A stretch of 63,183 nucleotides of DNA, taken from the NCBI GenBank assembly GCA_016872555.1, contig VGZO01000023.1:1-63183 (forward strand), given 5' to 3'. Both the position numbers and the translations under genes were made by a program. Source of the stretch: Planctomycetota bacterium (GTDB taxonomy: Bacteria > Planctomycetota > Planctomycetia > Pirellulales > UBA1268). The notes below the pieces were generated by a model, which worked only from the letters and a program-made list of their open reading frames with translations, was not told where the DNA came from and made no database searches. Position 1 is the first letter of the stretch. Each line of letters opens with the position of its first letter. Below are positions 8,351 to 17,271 of this stretch, one piece after another.

Positions 8351-9694
8351 TCACCGCGCGCCCGCGGGCGCTGCCCCCAGCGCTGCCAGCACGTCGGTGG
8401 CGGCGGCGATCGTGGCGGCGATGTCGGCGTCGGTGTGGGCGGCGGAGAAAAACAACGCCTCGTACTGGCTGCAAGGGAGATAGATGCCGCGGTCGATCAT
8501 CCCCCAGAAGTAACGGCCGTAGGCGGCGGTGTCGCTGCGGCTGGCGGAGCGCCAGCCGGTGACCGGTTCGGGCTCGCCGCCGCGCTGGAAGAAGATCGTC
8601 AGCATGCTGCCGCGCCGTGCCACCCAGGCGGTCACGCCGGCCGTCGCCGCGGCGTCGCGGAGCCCCTTTTCGAGCAGCGCACCCTGCCGCTCCAGTCGCG
8701 CGTAGGGGGGACGCTCGCGGAGCTCCTCGAGCGTCGCCGTCCCCGCCGCCACGGCGAGCGGATTACCGGAGAGCGTCCCGGCCTGGAACACCTTCCCGGC
8801 CGGCAGCACCTGATCCATGAGGTCGGCCCGGCCGCCGTAGGCCGCCAGCGGCAGGCCGCCGCCGACGATCTTGCCGAGGACCGTCATGTCGGGCGTGACG
8901 CCGAGGATCTCCTGGGCGCCGCCGAGCGCCAGCCGGAACCCCGTCATCACCTCGTCGAACACGAGCACAGCCCCGTGCTTCGTCGTCAGTCGCCGCAGGG
9001 CGTCGAGGAACTCGCGCGACGGGACGACGAGCCCCATGTTGCCGACGACCGGCTCGAGGAGCACCGCGGCGATCGTGTCGCCGCGCGCGGCGAACAGCTC
9101 CTCGACCGCCTGGCAGTCGTTGTATTCGAGGACCACCGTGTCGCGCGCCGTGCCGGCGGTGACGCCAGGCGAATCGGGCACGCCGAGCGTGGCTGCCGAC
9201 GAGCCTGCCGCGACCAGCAGGGCGTCGGCGTGGCCGTGGTAGTTGCCGGCGAACTTGACGATTCCCTCGCGCCCCGTGGCGCCGCGCGCCAGCCGCACGA
9301 CGCTCATCGCCGCCTCCGTGCCGCTGCTGACGAGGCGCACCTTCTCGATGCTCGGCACCGCGGCGACGATCAGGCTCGCCAGCCGGCTCTCGGCCTCGGT
9401 CGGCGCGCCAAAACTCGTGCCGGTCCCGAGCGCCCCCGCGATTGCCGCCATCACTCGCGGATGGCGATGGCCGAGGATCATTGGCCCCCACGAGCCGATG
9501 TAGTCGAGGTAGCGGTGGCCGTCGATGTCGGTGAGCCACTGGCCGCGGGCGCTGGAGAAGAAGATCGGCTCGCCGCCGACGCCGCCGAACGCCCGGGCGG
9601 GGGAGTTCACGCCGCCGGGGATCAGCCGTTTGGCGCGGGCGAAGGCTTCATGGCTGCGAGGGCGCGGAATCGCGGACGGTGTCGGATCGGCCAT
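8351..9694 (-). CDS. hemL: Glutamate-1-semialdehyde 2,1-aminomutase
   Basis: A 447-residue PLP enzyme that converts glutamate-1-semialdehyde to 5-aminolevulinate, the C5-pathway entry to haem. The family signatures are RLIPGGVNSPARAF at the N-terminus, GSWGPMILGH, SSGTEAAMSVVRLAR, KFAGNYHGHAD, FDEVMTGFR and the PLP-lysine segment GKIVGGGLPLAAYGGR. The length is slightly above the usual 425-430. The start is ATG 9694. It lies 46 bp downstream of a Ser/Thr kinase gene on the same strand and may share its transcript. It is convergent with the EEP gene. Confidence 0.95.
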   Translation of the reverse strand: MADPTPSAIPRPRSHEAFARAKRLIPGGVNSPARAFGGVGGEPIFFSSARGQWLTDIDGHRYLDYIGSWGPMILGHRHPRVMAAIAGALGTGTSFGAPTEAESRLASLIVAAVPSIEKVRLVSSGTEAAMSVVRLARGATGREGIVKFAGNYHGHADALLVAAGSSAATLGVPDSPGVTAGTARDTVVLEYNDCQAVEELFAARGDTIAAVLLEPVVGNMGLVVPSREFLDALRRLTTKHGAVLVFDEVMTGFRLALGGAQEILGVTPDMTVLGKIVGGGLPLAAYGGRADLMDQVLPAGKVFQAGTLSGNPLAVAAGTATLEELRERPPYARLERQGALLEKGLRDAAATAGVTAWVARRGSMLTIFFQRGGEPEPVTGWRSASRSDTAAYGRYFWGMIDRGIYLPCSQYEALFFSAAHTDADIAATIAAATDVLAALGAAPAGAR

Positions 9695-9740
9695 CGACGG
9701 GCTCCGGGGAAGCGAGGATGGCCGCCGCGCGGCCGCGGAC

Positions 9741-11693
9741 TCAGGGGCGGGCCGGGCCGACCGGGGCGGACCGCGCGCCGCCCGCCGTGCCGTCGAGAAG
9801 CCGGCGGGCCTCGGCGACGAGCGCCGCGGCATGGTCGCGCCCGCCGTAGGTGGTGATCACGCTCTCGAGGATCTCGCGGCGCCGCGTCTCGAGGGCGGCC
9901 CGCGGTGCCGGCGGAGCCTGCTGCGCCTGGGCGGCGAGCCGGGCGGCATCGGCGAGCTTCTGGCGGATCGCGACGAGATCCTCCTCGGCGTCGCGCCGGG
10001 CTTCGGGCTTGATCTCCATCAGCCGCCGTCGGGCGAGCAGGAGCCACTGCATGTCGTCGGAGAGGCGCGTCGAGGGGAGGTCGTCGGCCTCGCGGAGCAT
10101 GTCGGCATGGCCGGCGAGGAGCGCGTCGAGCGCGTCGACGGCGGCGTTGCGGTCGGTCCCGGCACGGGCGGTGGCCGCGTAGTATTCGCGCTTCAGCCGC
10201 GGCGGGTCGGCGTCGAGCGGGAGCTTCGACCGCTTCTCCAGCGCGTCGAGCAGGAGCGTCAAGCGGCGTTCGTCCACCTCGCCGAACCGCGCATCGTCGG
10301 GAAAACGCTTGACGAACGTGTCGATGTCGCGCCGGGCATCGCGCGGGTCGGCCTCCGGGTCGGTGATCACCCGGCGGATCCGGCCATAGAGCTGGTCGGC
10401 CGTGGTGGGGCGGAACAGGAGCCAGAAGCCGTAGCCGGCGGCCGCGGTGAGCGCGAGCGCCGCCGTCCAGCGCCAGGCCGCCTGCAGCATGTCGAGGCGT
10501 TGCTGCCGGCGTTTGGCGACGCGCTCGAGATCCTCGACCGTCGTGAACCGCGTGCGCCGCACCGGGGTGGGCTCCACGGCGGGCAGTGCGGGTGCCTCGG
10601 GGCGGTTGCCGGTCGGTCGCGTCTCGGGCTTGCCGGCGGTGCCGTCGCGGCCGACGCGCTTGGTGGCCGGGGGGCGGACCGGCTCGTGCTGCCGAGCGGG
10701 GACTGCCGACGCGCCCTGCGGCGGCTGCATCACGGTGGTGTGGCTGTCGGCGTCGGCCGGATCGCCCGGAAGCTCGAGCGTCGGCTTGCCGATCACGAGT
10801 TGCTCGGTGCGCGTGTCCCCTTCGCCGCGGGCGTCCGGGGTCGGCGGCGGCGTCTCCGCCTCGGGGACGACGACCTCGATCGCCGACAGCAGCCGCCCGA
10901 GGGCCAGGGCGCTGGCCGGCCGCGCGGCCGGGTCCTTGGCGAGCAGCCGGTCGATCAACTCCTCGAGGAGCGGCGGCACGTCGGGCGCGACACTGCCGAC
11001 GCGCTGCGGCTTCTCCGTCCGCTGCCGATGGATGATCACCGTCGCCTGGTCGCCGCGGAACGGCGGCCGCCCCGCGAGCATCGCGTACATCACCAGACCG
11101 AGGGCGTAGAGGTCGGTGCGGTGATCGACCGGCCGGCCTGCCGCCTGTTCCGGCGACATGTATTCGGCCGTCCCGATGATCGAGCCGTGCGAGGTGTGGG
11201 TGCCGCTGGCAAACAGCTTGGCGATCCCGAAATCGGCGAGCTTGATCGCCTCGAGGCTCCCTGCCGATTCGGGGACGAGCAGATTGGCCGGCTTCAGGTC
11301 GCGGTGCACGACGCCATGGTCGTGCGCCACCTTCAACGCCCGGGAGATCGCCAGGGCGGCGGTCACCGTCTCGCGCCAGCTGTAGCGCCGCCCGTCGCGG
11401 AGGAGCTGCTCGAGGCTCGCGCCGCGCACCAATTCCATCGCGAAATACGGGGTGCCCTCCTCCTCTCCGAAGGCGAGGAGCTGCACGATGCCGGGATGGC
11501 GCAGGTTCTTGAGCGTGTCGATCTCGGCATGGAACCGGCGTCGCAGCGACGGGTCCTCGGCGAGGTGGGCGGCGAGGACCTTCACCGCCACCGTCTTGGT
11601 GGTGGTGGTGTCGGTCGCCTCATAGACCGCCCCCATGCCACCGCGGCCGAGCCGCCGGGTGACCGCGTAGGGACCCAATCGCGTCGGTTCCAT
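9741..11693 (-). CDS. Membrane Ser/Thr protein kinase (Hanks type)
   Basis: A 650-residue kinase. The catalytic domain (about 8-270) has the glycine loop LGRGGMGAVY, K38 in VAVK, HRDLKPAN (D132), DFG (154-156) and the GTAEYMSPEQ activation/P+1 segment, so it should be active. A Pro-rich linker follows, then one membrane helix (about 407-427, WTAALALTAAAGYGFWLLF), then about 220 residues of charged, helical extracytoplasmic sequence with no recognised sensor domain. The start is ATG 11693, 96 bp from the divergent MmgE/PrpD gene. The target is unknown. Transcription could run on into hemL. Confidence 0.9.
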   Translation of the reverse strand: MEPTRLGPYAVTRRLGRGGMGAVYEATDTTTTKTVAVKVLAAHLAEDPSLRRRFHAEIDTLKNLRHPGIVQLLAFGEEEGTPYFAMELVRGASLEQLLRDGRRYSWRETVTAALAISRALKVAHDHGVVHRDLKPANLLVPESAGSLEAIKLADFGIAKLFASGTHTSHGSIIGTAEYMSPEQAAGRPVDHRTDLYALGLVMYAMLAGRPPFRGDQATVIIHRQRTEKPQRVGSVAPDVPPLLEELIDRLLAKDPAARPASALALGRLLSAIEVVVPEAETPPPTPDARGEGDTRTEQLVIGKPTLELPGDPADADSHTTVMQPPQGASAVPARQHEPVRPPATKRVGRDGTAGKPETRPTGNRPEAPALPAVEPTPVRRTRFTTVEDLERVAKRRQQRLDMLQAAWRWTAALALTAAAGYGFWLLFRPTTADQLYGRIRRVITDPEADPRDARRDIDTFVKRFPDDARFGEVDERRLTLLLDALEKRSKLPLDADPPRLKREYYAATARAGTDRNAAVDALDALLAGHADMLREADDLPSTRLSDDMQWLLLARRRLMEIKPEARRDAEEDLVAIRQKLADAARLAAQAQQAPPAPRAALETRRREILESVITTYGGRDHAAALVAEARRLLDGTAGGARSAPVGPARP

Positions 11694-11789
11694 GGATCCA
11701 TTGTAGCCGCACGACCGGCGTGCCGGCGGCGCCGGGAGGGGTCCGCTGCGATAGAACAAGCGGGTTTCCCATCCTCCCGGAGTCCCGCC

Positions 11790-13307
11790 GTGTCGGCCAC
11801 GCGTCTCCTTCCCCGCGACACCAACCAGGCCCGCGGCCTGGCCCGTTATTGCCGCGAGTTTCTCGCCGGCGCCACCCCCGCCCAACCCACGCTGGCGGCG
11901 GTGGAGCGGTTTCACCTCGACAGCGTGGGCTGCGGGGTGTCGGCACTGGCGCACGGGGCGGATGCCCCCACGATCCTCCGCCGCGAGGCGCTCGCGAGCC
12001 CCCCGCAGCGCGGCACGGCAGGCGTGGTCTGTTTCGGGTCGACGGCGCGGTGCGACGCCCCGCGCGCCGTCGCCGCCAACGCGTCGGCGGTCCGCGAATG
12101 GGATGCCAACGGCACCAATTTCGGCCACGACGCCGCCCGCGGCCGCGCGGCCGGTGAGTTCGGCCACAACGATTGGTATCCGGTGGCGATCGCGGCCGCC
12201 ACCGAGGCCCGCCTCGACGGCGACGCCGCGCTGCGGCTGATGCTCCTCGTCGACGAGATCCGCGGCCGGCTGGCCGAGGTCTTCGCGCTGCGCCGCTACG
12301 CGATCGATCACGTCCACCACGGCGCCGTCGCCAGCGCCGCGGCGTTCACCGCCGCGCTCGGCGGCGACGAAGCCGCGATCGAGTCGGCGATCGGCCTGGT
12401 CGTCGCCCACTATGTCCCGTTCCGCGCGATCCGCGCCGGCCACCAGCTCTCCGACAGCAAGGGGGCGTCGGCGGCGCTGGCCGCCGAGACGGCCGTGACC
12501 GCCGCGCGGCGGGCGCTGGCGGGGTTCCGCGGTCCGGCCGACGTGTTCCGCAACCCGCTGGCGCTGTACCGGCGCTTCGAGCCCTGCCCCGACGGCAAGA
12601 GCCCGTTCGACCTCGAGCTCGGCTGGTCGGGCGACGAGTTCACGATCCACTCGATGCACTTCAAGCTCGGTCTCTACGAGCACCAATCGGCCGGCTGCCT
12701 CCAGGCGCTCGTCGATCTGCTGGCCCGCGAGCCGCGCCTCGCCGCGGCGCTCGAAGGCATCGAGCGGATCGTGGTGCGGATCTACGAGCCGGCCTTTTCG
12801 ATCATCGCCGACCCCGCCAAGCGCACCCCCACGACCCGGCAGAGCGCCGACCACTCGCTCCCCTACATCCTCGCGCGGAGCCTCCTCAAGGCGGCGGCAT
12901 CTCCGGCCGGCCACGCGCCGGGGTGGGCGGAGTTGATGCTCCTCCCCGACGACTACTCCGCGGCGGCGCTTGCCGACCCGGCGGTGGCCCGGCTCATCGG
13001 GCGCCTCGTGATCGAGCACGGCGGGAGCGAGTACGACAGCCTCTATCCCGATGGCATCCCCACGAGCCTGTCGATCGACCATGCGGCGTTCGGCCGGTTG
13101 GACAGCGGCCTGGTGCGCCATCCGCTCGGCCACGCCCGGGCCGATGCGGTGCGGACCATGGAGCTGGTCGACCTGAAATTCCGGCGCCTCGCCGCCGACG
13201 GCGTCGCCGATCCAGCGGCGCTGGCAGCGCAGGTGCGATTGGCGGGCCGGTCGGCGGCGGACGTGGCCGAGCTGTACGCCTTCCCGATCCGCGGCTACAG
13301 CACCTGA
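11790..13307 (+). CDS. MmgE/PrpD family protein
   Basis: A 505-residue member of the MmgE/PrpD fold, which includes 2-methylcitrate dehydratase, cis-aconitate decarboxylase and iminodisuccinate epimerase. Recognisable parts are the N-terminal helical domain (FHLDSVGCGVSAL, ANASAVREWDANGTNF), the KGASAALAAETAV segment, the lid-like FHSMHFKLGLYEHQSAGCLQ analogue region and TPTTRQSADHSLPYI, where the A/S-D-H-S-L-P-Y motif is typical of the family. No prpB or prpC neighbours are present, so methylcitrate dehydratase activity should not be assumed. The start is GTG 11790. Confidence 0.82.
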   Translation: MSATRLLPRDTNQARGLARYCREFLAGATPAQPTLAAVERFHLDSVGCGVSALAHGADAPTILRREALASPPQRGTAGVVCFGSTARCDAPRAVAANASAVREWDANGTNFGHDAARGRAAGEFGHNDWYPVAIAAATEARLDGDAALRLMLLVDEIRGRLAEVFALRRYAIDHVHHGAVASAAAFTAALGGDEAAIESAIGLVVAHYVPFRAIRAGHQLSDSKGASAALAAETAVTAARRALAGFRGPADVFRNPLALYRRFEPCPDGKSPFDLELGWSGDEFTIHSMHFKLGLYEHQSAGCLQALVDLLAREPRLAAALEGIERIVVRIYEPAFSIIADPAKRTPTTRQSADHSLPYILARSLLKAAASPAGHAPGWAELMLLPDDYSAAALADPAVARLIGRLVIEHGGSEYDSLYPDGIPTSLSIDHAAFGRLDSGLVRHPLGHARADAVRTMELVDLKFRRLAADGVADPAALAAQVRLAGRSAADVAELYAFPIRGYST

Positions 13308-13356
13308 CCGGTGGCGGCGCGCCCGTCGGGAGGGCACGAGGCTGTAGGCTTGGGTC

Positions 13357-13378
13357 GAGGGCCGACGCCGTCGGCCTC
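13357..13378 (+). terminator. GC hairpin after the MmgE/PrpD gene
   Basis: GAGGGCCGAC (13357-13366), loop GCC, GTCGGCCTC (13370-13378), 50 bp after the stop codon at 13307 and just before the ribosome site of the next gene. There is no T-tract, so it is either a weak terminator or a 5'-leader hairpin of the EF-hand gene. Confidence 0.35.
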
Positions 13379-13403
13379 AGGCTGAACCGAGCGGAGGTGA
13401 CCC

Positions 13404-14144
13404 GTGAGCAATTTGAGCATGTCTTGGAGGTGCCTTGCCGCGGCATTGGCGCTCGCCGTCTGCCTGGCTGCTGCCCCGCCGGCGGTGGCCCAGCCCGCAC
13501 CGGAACAACCTGCCAAGCCGCCGGCCGATCCGCCGCGCCGCGGCCTCGGTGGCTTGCTCGACCGCGCCGGCGACAGGATCCGCGCCGAGGCGACGAAGCG
13601 CTTCGACCGCAACGGCGACGGCCGGCTCGACGATGCCGAGCGCGCCGCGGCCCTCGACGCGCTCAAGGAGAAGGGAGCCGACCTCGAGGGGCAGGTACGG
13701 GCGTTCATGCTCGCCCGGTTCGACGCCGACTCCAGCGGCACGCTCGACGAGGGCGAGCGGAAGAGGGCCCTCGACGAGGTGATGGCGCAGGTGGAGCGCA
13801 ACGGCCCGCTGGTGAAGTCGACGATCCTCGGCGCCGCGGTGCGCCGGTTCGACATCGACGGCGACGGCACGCTCGACGGCACCGAGCGGACCGCGCTCGG
13901 CGACGAGATCGCGCGCCGCTGGCTCGACCAGGGCGCCGGCGACGGCACGGCGGCCCGCGCGGTGACGCGCGAGGCGCTGCGAAAGACGCTCCTCGACCGC
14001 TTCGACGCCGACCGCGACGGCCGGCTCGACGACCCCGAGCGGGCCGCCGCCGCGGCCGAGATCGAGTCGATCCTCGGCGAGGCGGCGAAACCCGCCGCCA
14101 CAGTCCCGGCAGCTGACCCGCAGCCGCGGAGGCCCGGCAGCTGA
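13404..14144 (+). CDS. Secreted EF-hand protein with four calcium-binding loops
   Basis: A 246-residue exported protein. A signal peptide (about residues 1-30, ending A-V-A-Q) is followed by a Pro-rich stretch and four canonical EF-hand loops: 68-79 (DRNGDGRLDDAE), 107-118 (DADSSGTLDEGE), 150-161 (DIDGDGTLDGTE) and 201-212 (DADRDGRLDDPE). All have acidic residues at positions 1, 3 and 12 and Gly at 6, so calcium binding is likely. A strong GGAGGTGA at 13393-13400 sets the GTG start at 13404. The 3' end runs into a 28-bp tandem repeat (14108-14219), which supplies the last residues and the stop codon, so the original C-terminus may have been different. Confidence 0.85.
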   Translation: MSNLSMSWRCLAAALALAVCLAAAPPAVAQPAPEQPAKPPADPPRRGLGGLLDRAGDRIRAEATKRFDRNGDGRLDDAERAAALDALKEKGADLEGQVRAFMLARFDADSSGTLDEGERKRALDEVMAQVERNGPLVKSTILGAAVRRFDIDGDGTLDGTERTALGDEIARRWLDQGAGDGTAARAVTREALRKTLLDRFDADRDGRLDDPERAAAAAEIESILGEAAKPAATVPAADPQPRRPGS

Positions 14145-14219
14145 CCCGCAGCCGCGGAGGCCCGGCAGCTGACCCGCAGCCGCGGAGGCCCGGCAGCTGA
14201 CCCGCAGCCGCGGAGGCCC
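14108..14219. repeat. Four exact tandem copies of a 28-bp repeat
   Basis: The unit begins GGCAGCTGACCCGCAGCCGC and ends GGAGGCCC. Copies are at 14108-14135, 14136-14163, 14164-14191 and 14192-14219. Each unit carries the palindromes CAGCTG and CCGCGG and one TGA. It covers the last 12 codons of the EF-hand gene and reaches to 4 bp before the stop of the convergent amidohydrolase. Because 28 is not a multiple of 3, copy number changes would alter the frame, but copy 2 always ends the EF-hand frame with TGA. Confidence 0.95.
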
Positions 14220-14223
14220 GCCG

Positions 14224-15456
14224 TCACTCCTCACGGGGCCAGATCGTCTTCCCCTCCTTGATCGTCCCGACGACGGGGATCGCGCCGATCGAGTCGGTCG
14301 GCACGTCGAGCGGATTCTTGCCGAGGATCACCAGGTCGGCGAGTTTGCCCGGTTCGAGCGTCCCTTTCGAACGCTCCTCTTTGAGCTCGTGGACGAACAC
14401 CGGCCGGTGGTCGCGCATCCCGTGCTTGGCCACCGCCTTCTCGATCGCCGCCAGCGCCTGGTCGGCGACGGCGTCGCCGTTGATGTGCATGTGGATCTGG
14501 AAGCTGGTTGGCCAGAAGCGGTCGAAGGCGGCGTCGAGGACCTCGTCGGGGATCTGGCGGTAGGCGCGGTACTCCCCCTCCTTGCCCGGCGGATTGGCGG
14601 CGTAGGGCTCCTTCATCCAGGCCGTGTCGAGGCTGCCGTCGAGCCAGAACGTGATGCCGCCGAGGCGGACGCGGTTGACGTAGCGCGTGTCGAGGTCGGG
14701 GCGGGCGGCGAGCAGCCGCGCCGCGGGGGAGCCCGTTCCGCTCTCCGCCTCCTTCACCGCGGCGTCGACGCGGTAGGCGGCCGCGAGGGCGGCATCGACG
14801 TTGGAATCCTTGGCCGCCACGTAGAGGTCGATCGGGAGGAGGTTCTCCGCCATCGCGTGGAGGACGATGTCGATGTCGTCGTTGCCGAGGCCGAGGCCCG
14901 CCTCCATGGCCGTGGTCTGGCCGTAGCTGGCCCAGACGCGGGCGGCACCGGTGATCGCATCGGCGGCGAGCTTGCCGGTGAACGGCGGGCGCTTCGCGCG
15001 GATCGCGTTGAGCGCCGTCTCCTCCATCGGGCCGGCGAGGCTCTTGCCGTCGGGGCCGCGGGCGAACGCGCCGCCGGCGGGGTCGGGTGTGTCGGCCGTG
15101 ATCCCGGCGACTTCGAAGACCTTCGAGTTCCCGGCGCCGAGGTGGCCGGAACTGTCGACGATCAGGACCGGGACGGTCGTCGAGACGGTGTCGAGCTCGG
15201 CACGCGACGGCGTCCGGTTCTCGGCGAGTTTCTTGGCCTGGTAGCCGAAGCCGACGATCCAGCCGCCGGGCGGCACCTTCGCGGCCTGGGCCTTCATCCG
15301 CGCCAGGGCCTCGGCGATCTCGGGCTTCTCGCCGCGCATCGTGAGGATCGGTCCGCCGGTGTAGATCGTGTCGGCGGTCTGGGCGGAGGCGGGGGCGGCG
15401 GCCGTCGCCACGACGACGGCCAGCGCGATGACGACAAGACGGTGAAGGACGATCAC
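14224..15456 (-). pseudogene. Amidohydrolase_3 (YtcJ-like) gene with two internal in-frame losses
   Basis: A continuous 410-residue frame with a signal peptide (hydrophobic core LVVIALAVVVATA, cleavage near ASAQ). It resembles exported amidohydrolase_3/YtcJ-like enzymes, which usually have about 550-620 residues. Conserved parts present are TIYTGGPILTM at the start, VDSSGHLGAGNSKVFE, QIHMHINGDAVADQAL, and the C-terminal KGTLEPGKLADLVILGKNPL. Two stretches expected from the family appear missing: the GFIDxHxH segment between PEIAEAL and KVPPGGWIVG, and about 120 residues between RPVFVH and ELKEERSKGT that hold later metal ligands. Loss of both would destroy the metal site. The frame stays open, so it may be a young pseudogene or a repurposed protein. 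The start is GTG 15456, or an ATG at 15519 in the same frame. Confidence 0.6.
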
Positions 15457-15638
15457 GAGTGGTGTTCCCCCGGGGGCCGTGAAAAGGAATCGGGCCAGAG
15501 GATAGCGGCCCGGTGCCACCGGCGCGAACCGCCTCCCGAGGCGGCGGACGCCGGCGCCCGCTGGGGCGTGCGACGGGCTTGGGCTCCCGCCGGCGATCTG
15601 CGAGAAGAGGGCACCGTTCCGCGTCCTGCCGCCGCCCC

Positions 15639-16523
15639 ATGCCCCCCACCCCGCTCATCGGCCTGATCGCGATCGACAAGCCGTCGGGGGCGACGTCGCG
15701 CGCCGTCGTCGATGTCGTCGCCCGCGCGGCCGGCACGAAGGCGGTCGGCCACGCCGGCACGCTCGACCCGCTGGCGTGCGGCGTCGTGATCGTCTGCCTC
15801 GGCCCGGCGACGCGCCTCGTCGACCATCTCCACGAGCTGCCGAAGCACTACCGGGCGACGTTCCTCCTCGGCCGGTCGAGTCCCTCCGACGACCTCGAGA
15901 CGGCGCTGGTCGTCGAGGACGATCCGCTCCGCCCCGCACCCGCGGCGATCGCCGCTGCCGCCCGCGCGCTCGAAGGCGACATCCTCCAACGCCCCTGCGA
16001 CTACTCGGCGGTCCACGTCGACGGCAAGCGCGCCTACCGGCTCGCGCGCAAGGGGCGCGTGCTCGATCTGGCGCCCAAACCGGTCCGGATCGACCGGCTG
16101 GCGATCAGCGCCTACGACTGGCCGCGGCTCGACGTCGACATCGTCTGCTCGTCGGGGACGTTCGTCCGCGCGATCGGCCGCGACCTCGCCGCGGCGCTCG
16201 GCACGACGGCGGTGATGGAAGCGCTCGAGCGCACCGCGATCGGCCCGTTCTGGCGTGCCGCTGCCGTCGACCCCGACGCGGTCACCCCGACGGCGCTCGT
16301 CGGTCTGCTGCAGCCGGCGCTCGCCGCCGTGCCCCATCTGGCGCGGCTGACGGTGAACCGCCAGGATCGCGACGCCCTGGCGCTGGGGCGGCCGATCACG
16401 CTGCCGCCGGAAGCGCCCGAGGCGCTCGCCGCGGTCGATGAAGAAGGTCTTCTCGTCGGCATCCTCCGCGCCCTGCCGGGCGGCGGGCACCGGCTGCGCC
16501 CGAGCTTCATCGGGCGGAACTGA
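15639..16523 (+). CDS. truB: tRNA pseudouridine(55) synthase
   Basis: A 294-residue enzyme that makes pseudouridine 55 in the T loop of tRNAs. The catalytic Asp is D43 in HAGTLDPLA. Other motifs are IDKPSGATS, the YSAVHVDGKRAYRLAR segment and CSSGTFVRAIGRDL, all standard TruB. The length is typical of the form with a short C-terminal domain. The start is ATG 15639. Its 3' end overlaps the pxpA stop by 17 bp, tail to tail. Confidence 0.95.
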   Translation: MPPTPLIGLIAIDKPSGATSRAVVDVVARAAGTKAVGHAGTLDPLACGVVIVCLGPATRLVDHLHELPKHYRATFLLGRSSPSDDLETALVVEDDPLRPAPAAIAAAARALEGDILQRPCDYSAVHVDGKRAYRLARKGRVLDLAPKPVRIDRLAISAYDWPRLDVDIVCSSGTFVRAIGRDLAAALGTTAVMEALERTAIGPFWRAAAVDPDAVTPTALVGLLQPALAAVPHLARLTVNRQDRDALALGRPITLPPEAPEALAAVDEEGLLVGILRALPGGGHRLRPSFIGRN

Positions 16524-17271
16524 ACGGCGCGACGGTCACGCCGGCGGCATCGAGTGCCGCGCGCACGGCGCCGGCGAGCGCGGCGGCGTTCGGCGTGTCG
16601 CCATGGATGCAGATGGTGTCGGCACGCACCGGCAGCGCGGCGCCGTCGGCAGCCGCGACGATTCCCGCTGTCACCATCCGCAGTGCCCGGGCGGCCACCG
16701 CCGCCGCGTCGTGGAGGACGGCGCCGGGGAAACCACGGGGCGTGAGCGTGCCATCGGCCCCGTAGCCACGGTCGGCGAACGCCTCGCTGGCGACCGCGAG
16801 TCCGCCGTCGGTGCCGGCACGGAGCAGCGCGCCGCCGGACAGACCCACGAGTACGAGCCGCGGGTCGATCGCGCGCACCGCCGCGACCACGGCGTCGGCC
16901 ACGCGGCGGTCGGTCGCCGCGGTGGCGTAGAGGGCACCGTGCGGCTTCACATGGGCGAGCCGCACCCCGGCAGCGGCGGCGATCGTGGCGAGCGCTCCGA
17001 TCTGCGCTTCGAGCGCCGCGGTGAGCCGCGCCGGGGCGATCGCGATCGGCCGTCGTCCGAAACCCGCGCGGTCGGGATACGACGGGTGCGCTCCGACCGC
17101 CACGCCACGGGCGCCCGCGAGGCGGACCGTGCGCGCCATCGAGCCGGCATCGCCGGCGTGGCCGCCGCAGGCGATGGAGCAGCTGCTCACGATCGCCAGG
17201 AGCGCCGCATCGGCGTCGCCATCGCCCTCACCCATGTCGGCATTGAGATCGACGCGGTGCCGGCCCGTCAT
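16507..17271 (-). CDS. pxpA: 5-oxoprolinase subunit PxpA (LamB/YcsF family)
   Basis: A 254-residue protein; with PxpB and PxpC it hydrolyses 5-oxoproline (pyroglutamate) to glutamate using ATP. The signatures are VDLNADMGEG at the N-terminus, SCSIACGGHAGD, GAHPSYPDRAGFGRR, VKPHGALYA, SEAFADRGYGADGTLTPR and CIHGDTPNA, all typical of the family. It is the last gene of a pxpB-pxpC-pxpA operon. Its ATG overlaps the pxpC stop by 4 bp (ATGA). Confidence 0.95.
   Translation of the reverse strand: MTGRHRVDLNADMGEGDGDADAALLAIVSSCSIACGGHAGDAGSMARTVRLAGARGVAVGAHPSYPDRAGFGRRPIAIAPARLTAALEAQIGALATIAAAAGVRLAHVKPHGALYATAATDRRVADAVVAAVRAIDPRLVLVGLSGGALLRAGTDGGLAVASEAFADRGYGADGTLTPRGFPGAVLHDAAAVAARALRMVTAGIVAAADGAALPVRADTICIHGDTPNAAALAGAVRAALDAAGVTVAPFSSAR

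Noticed and set aside
11694-13337. Long minus-strand extension upstream of the kinase at 11693
   Set aside because: It is antisense to the MmgE/PrpD gene, and the kinase fold starts exactly at the ATG at 11693.
14108-14219. The 28-bp repeat as a CRISPR array
   Set aside because: The copies are directly adjacent with no spacers, and no cas genes are present.
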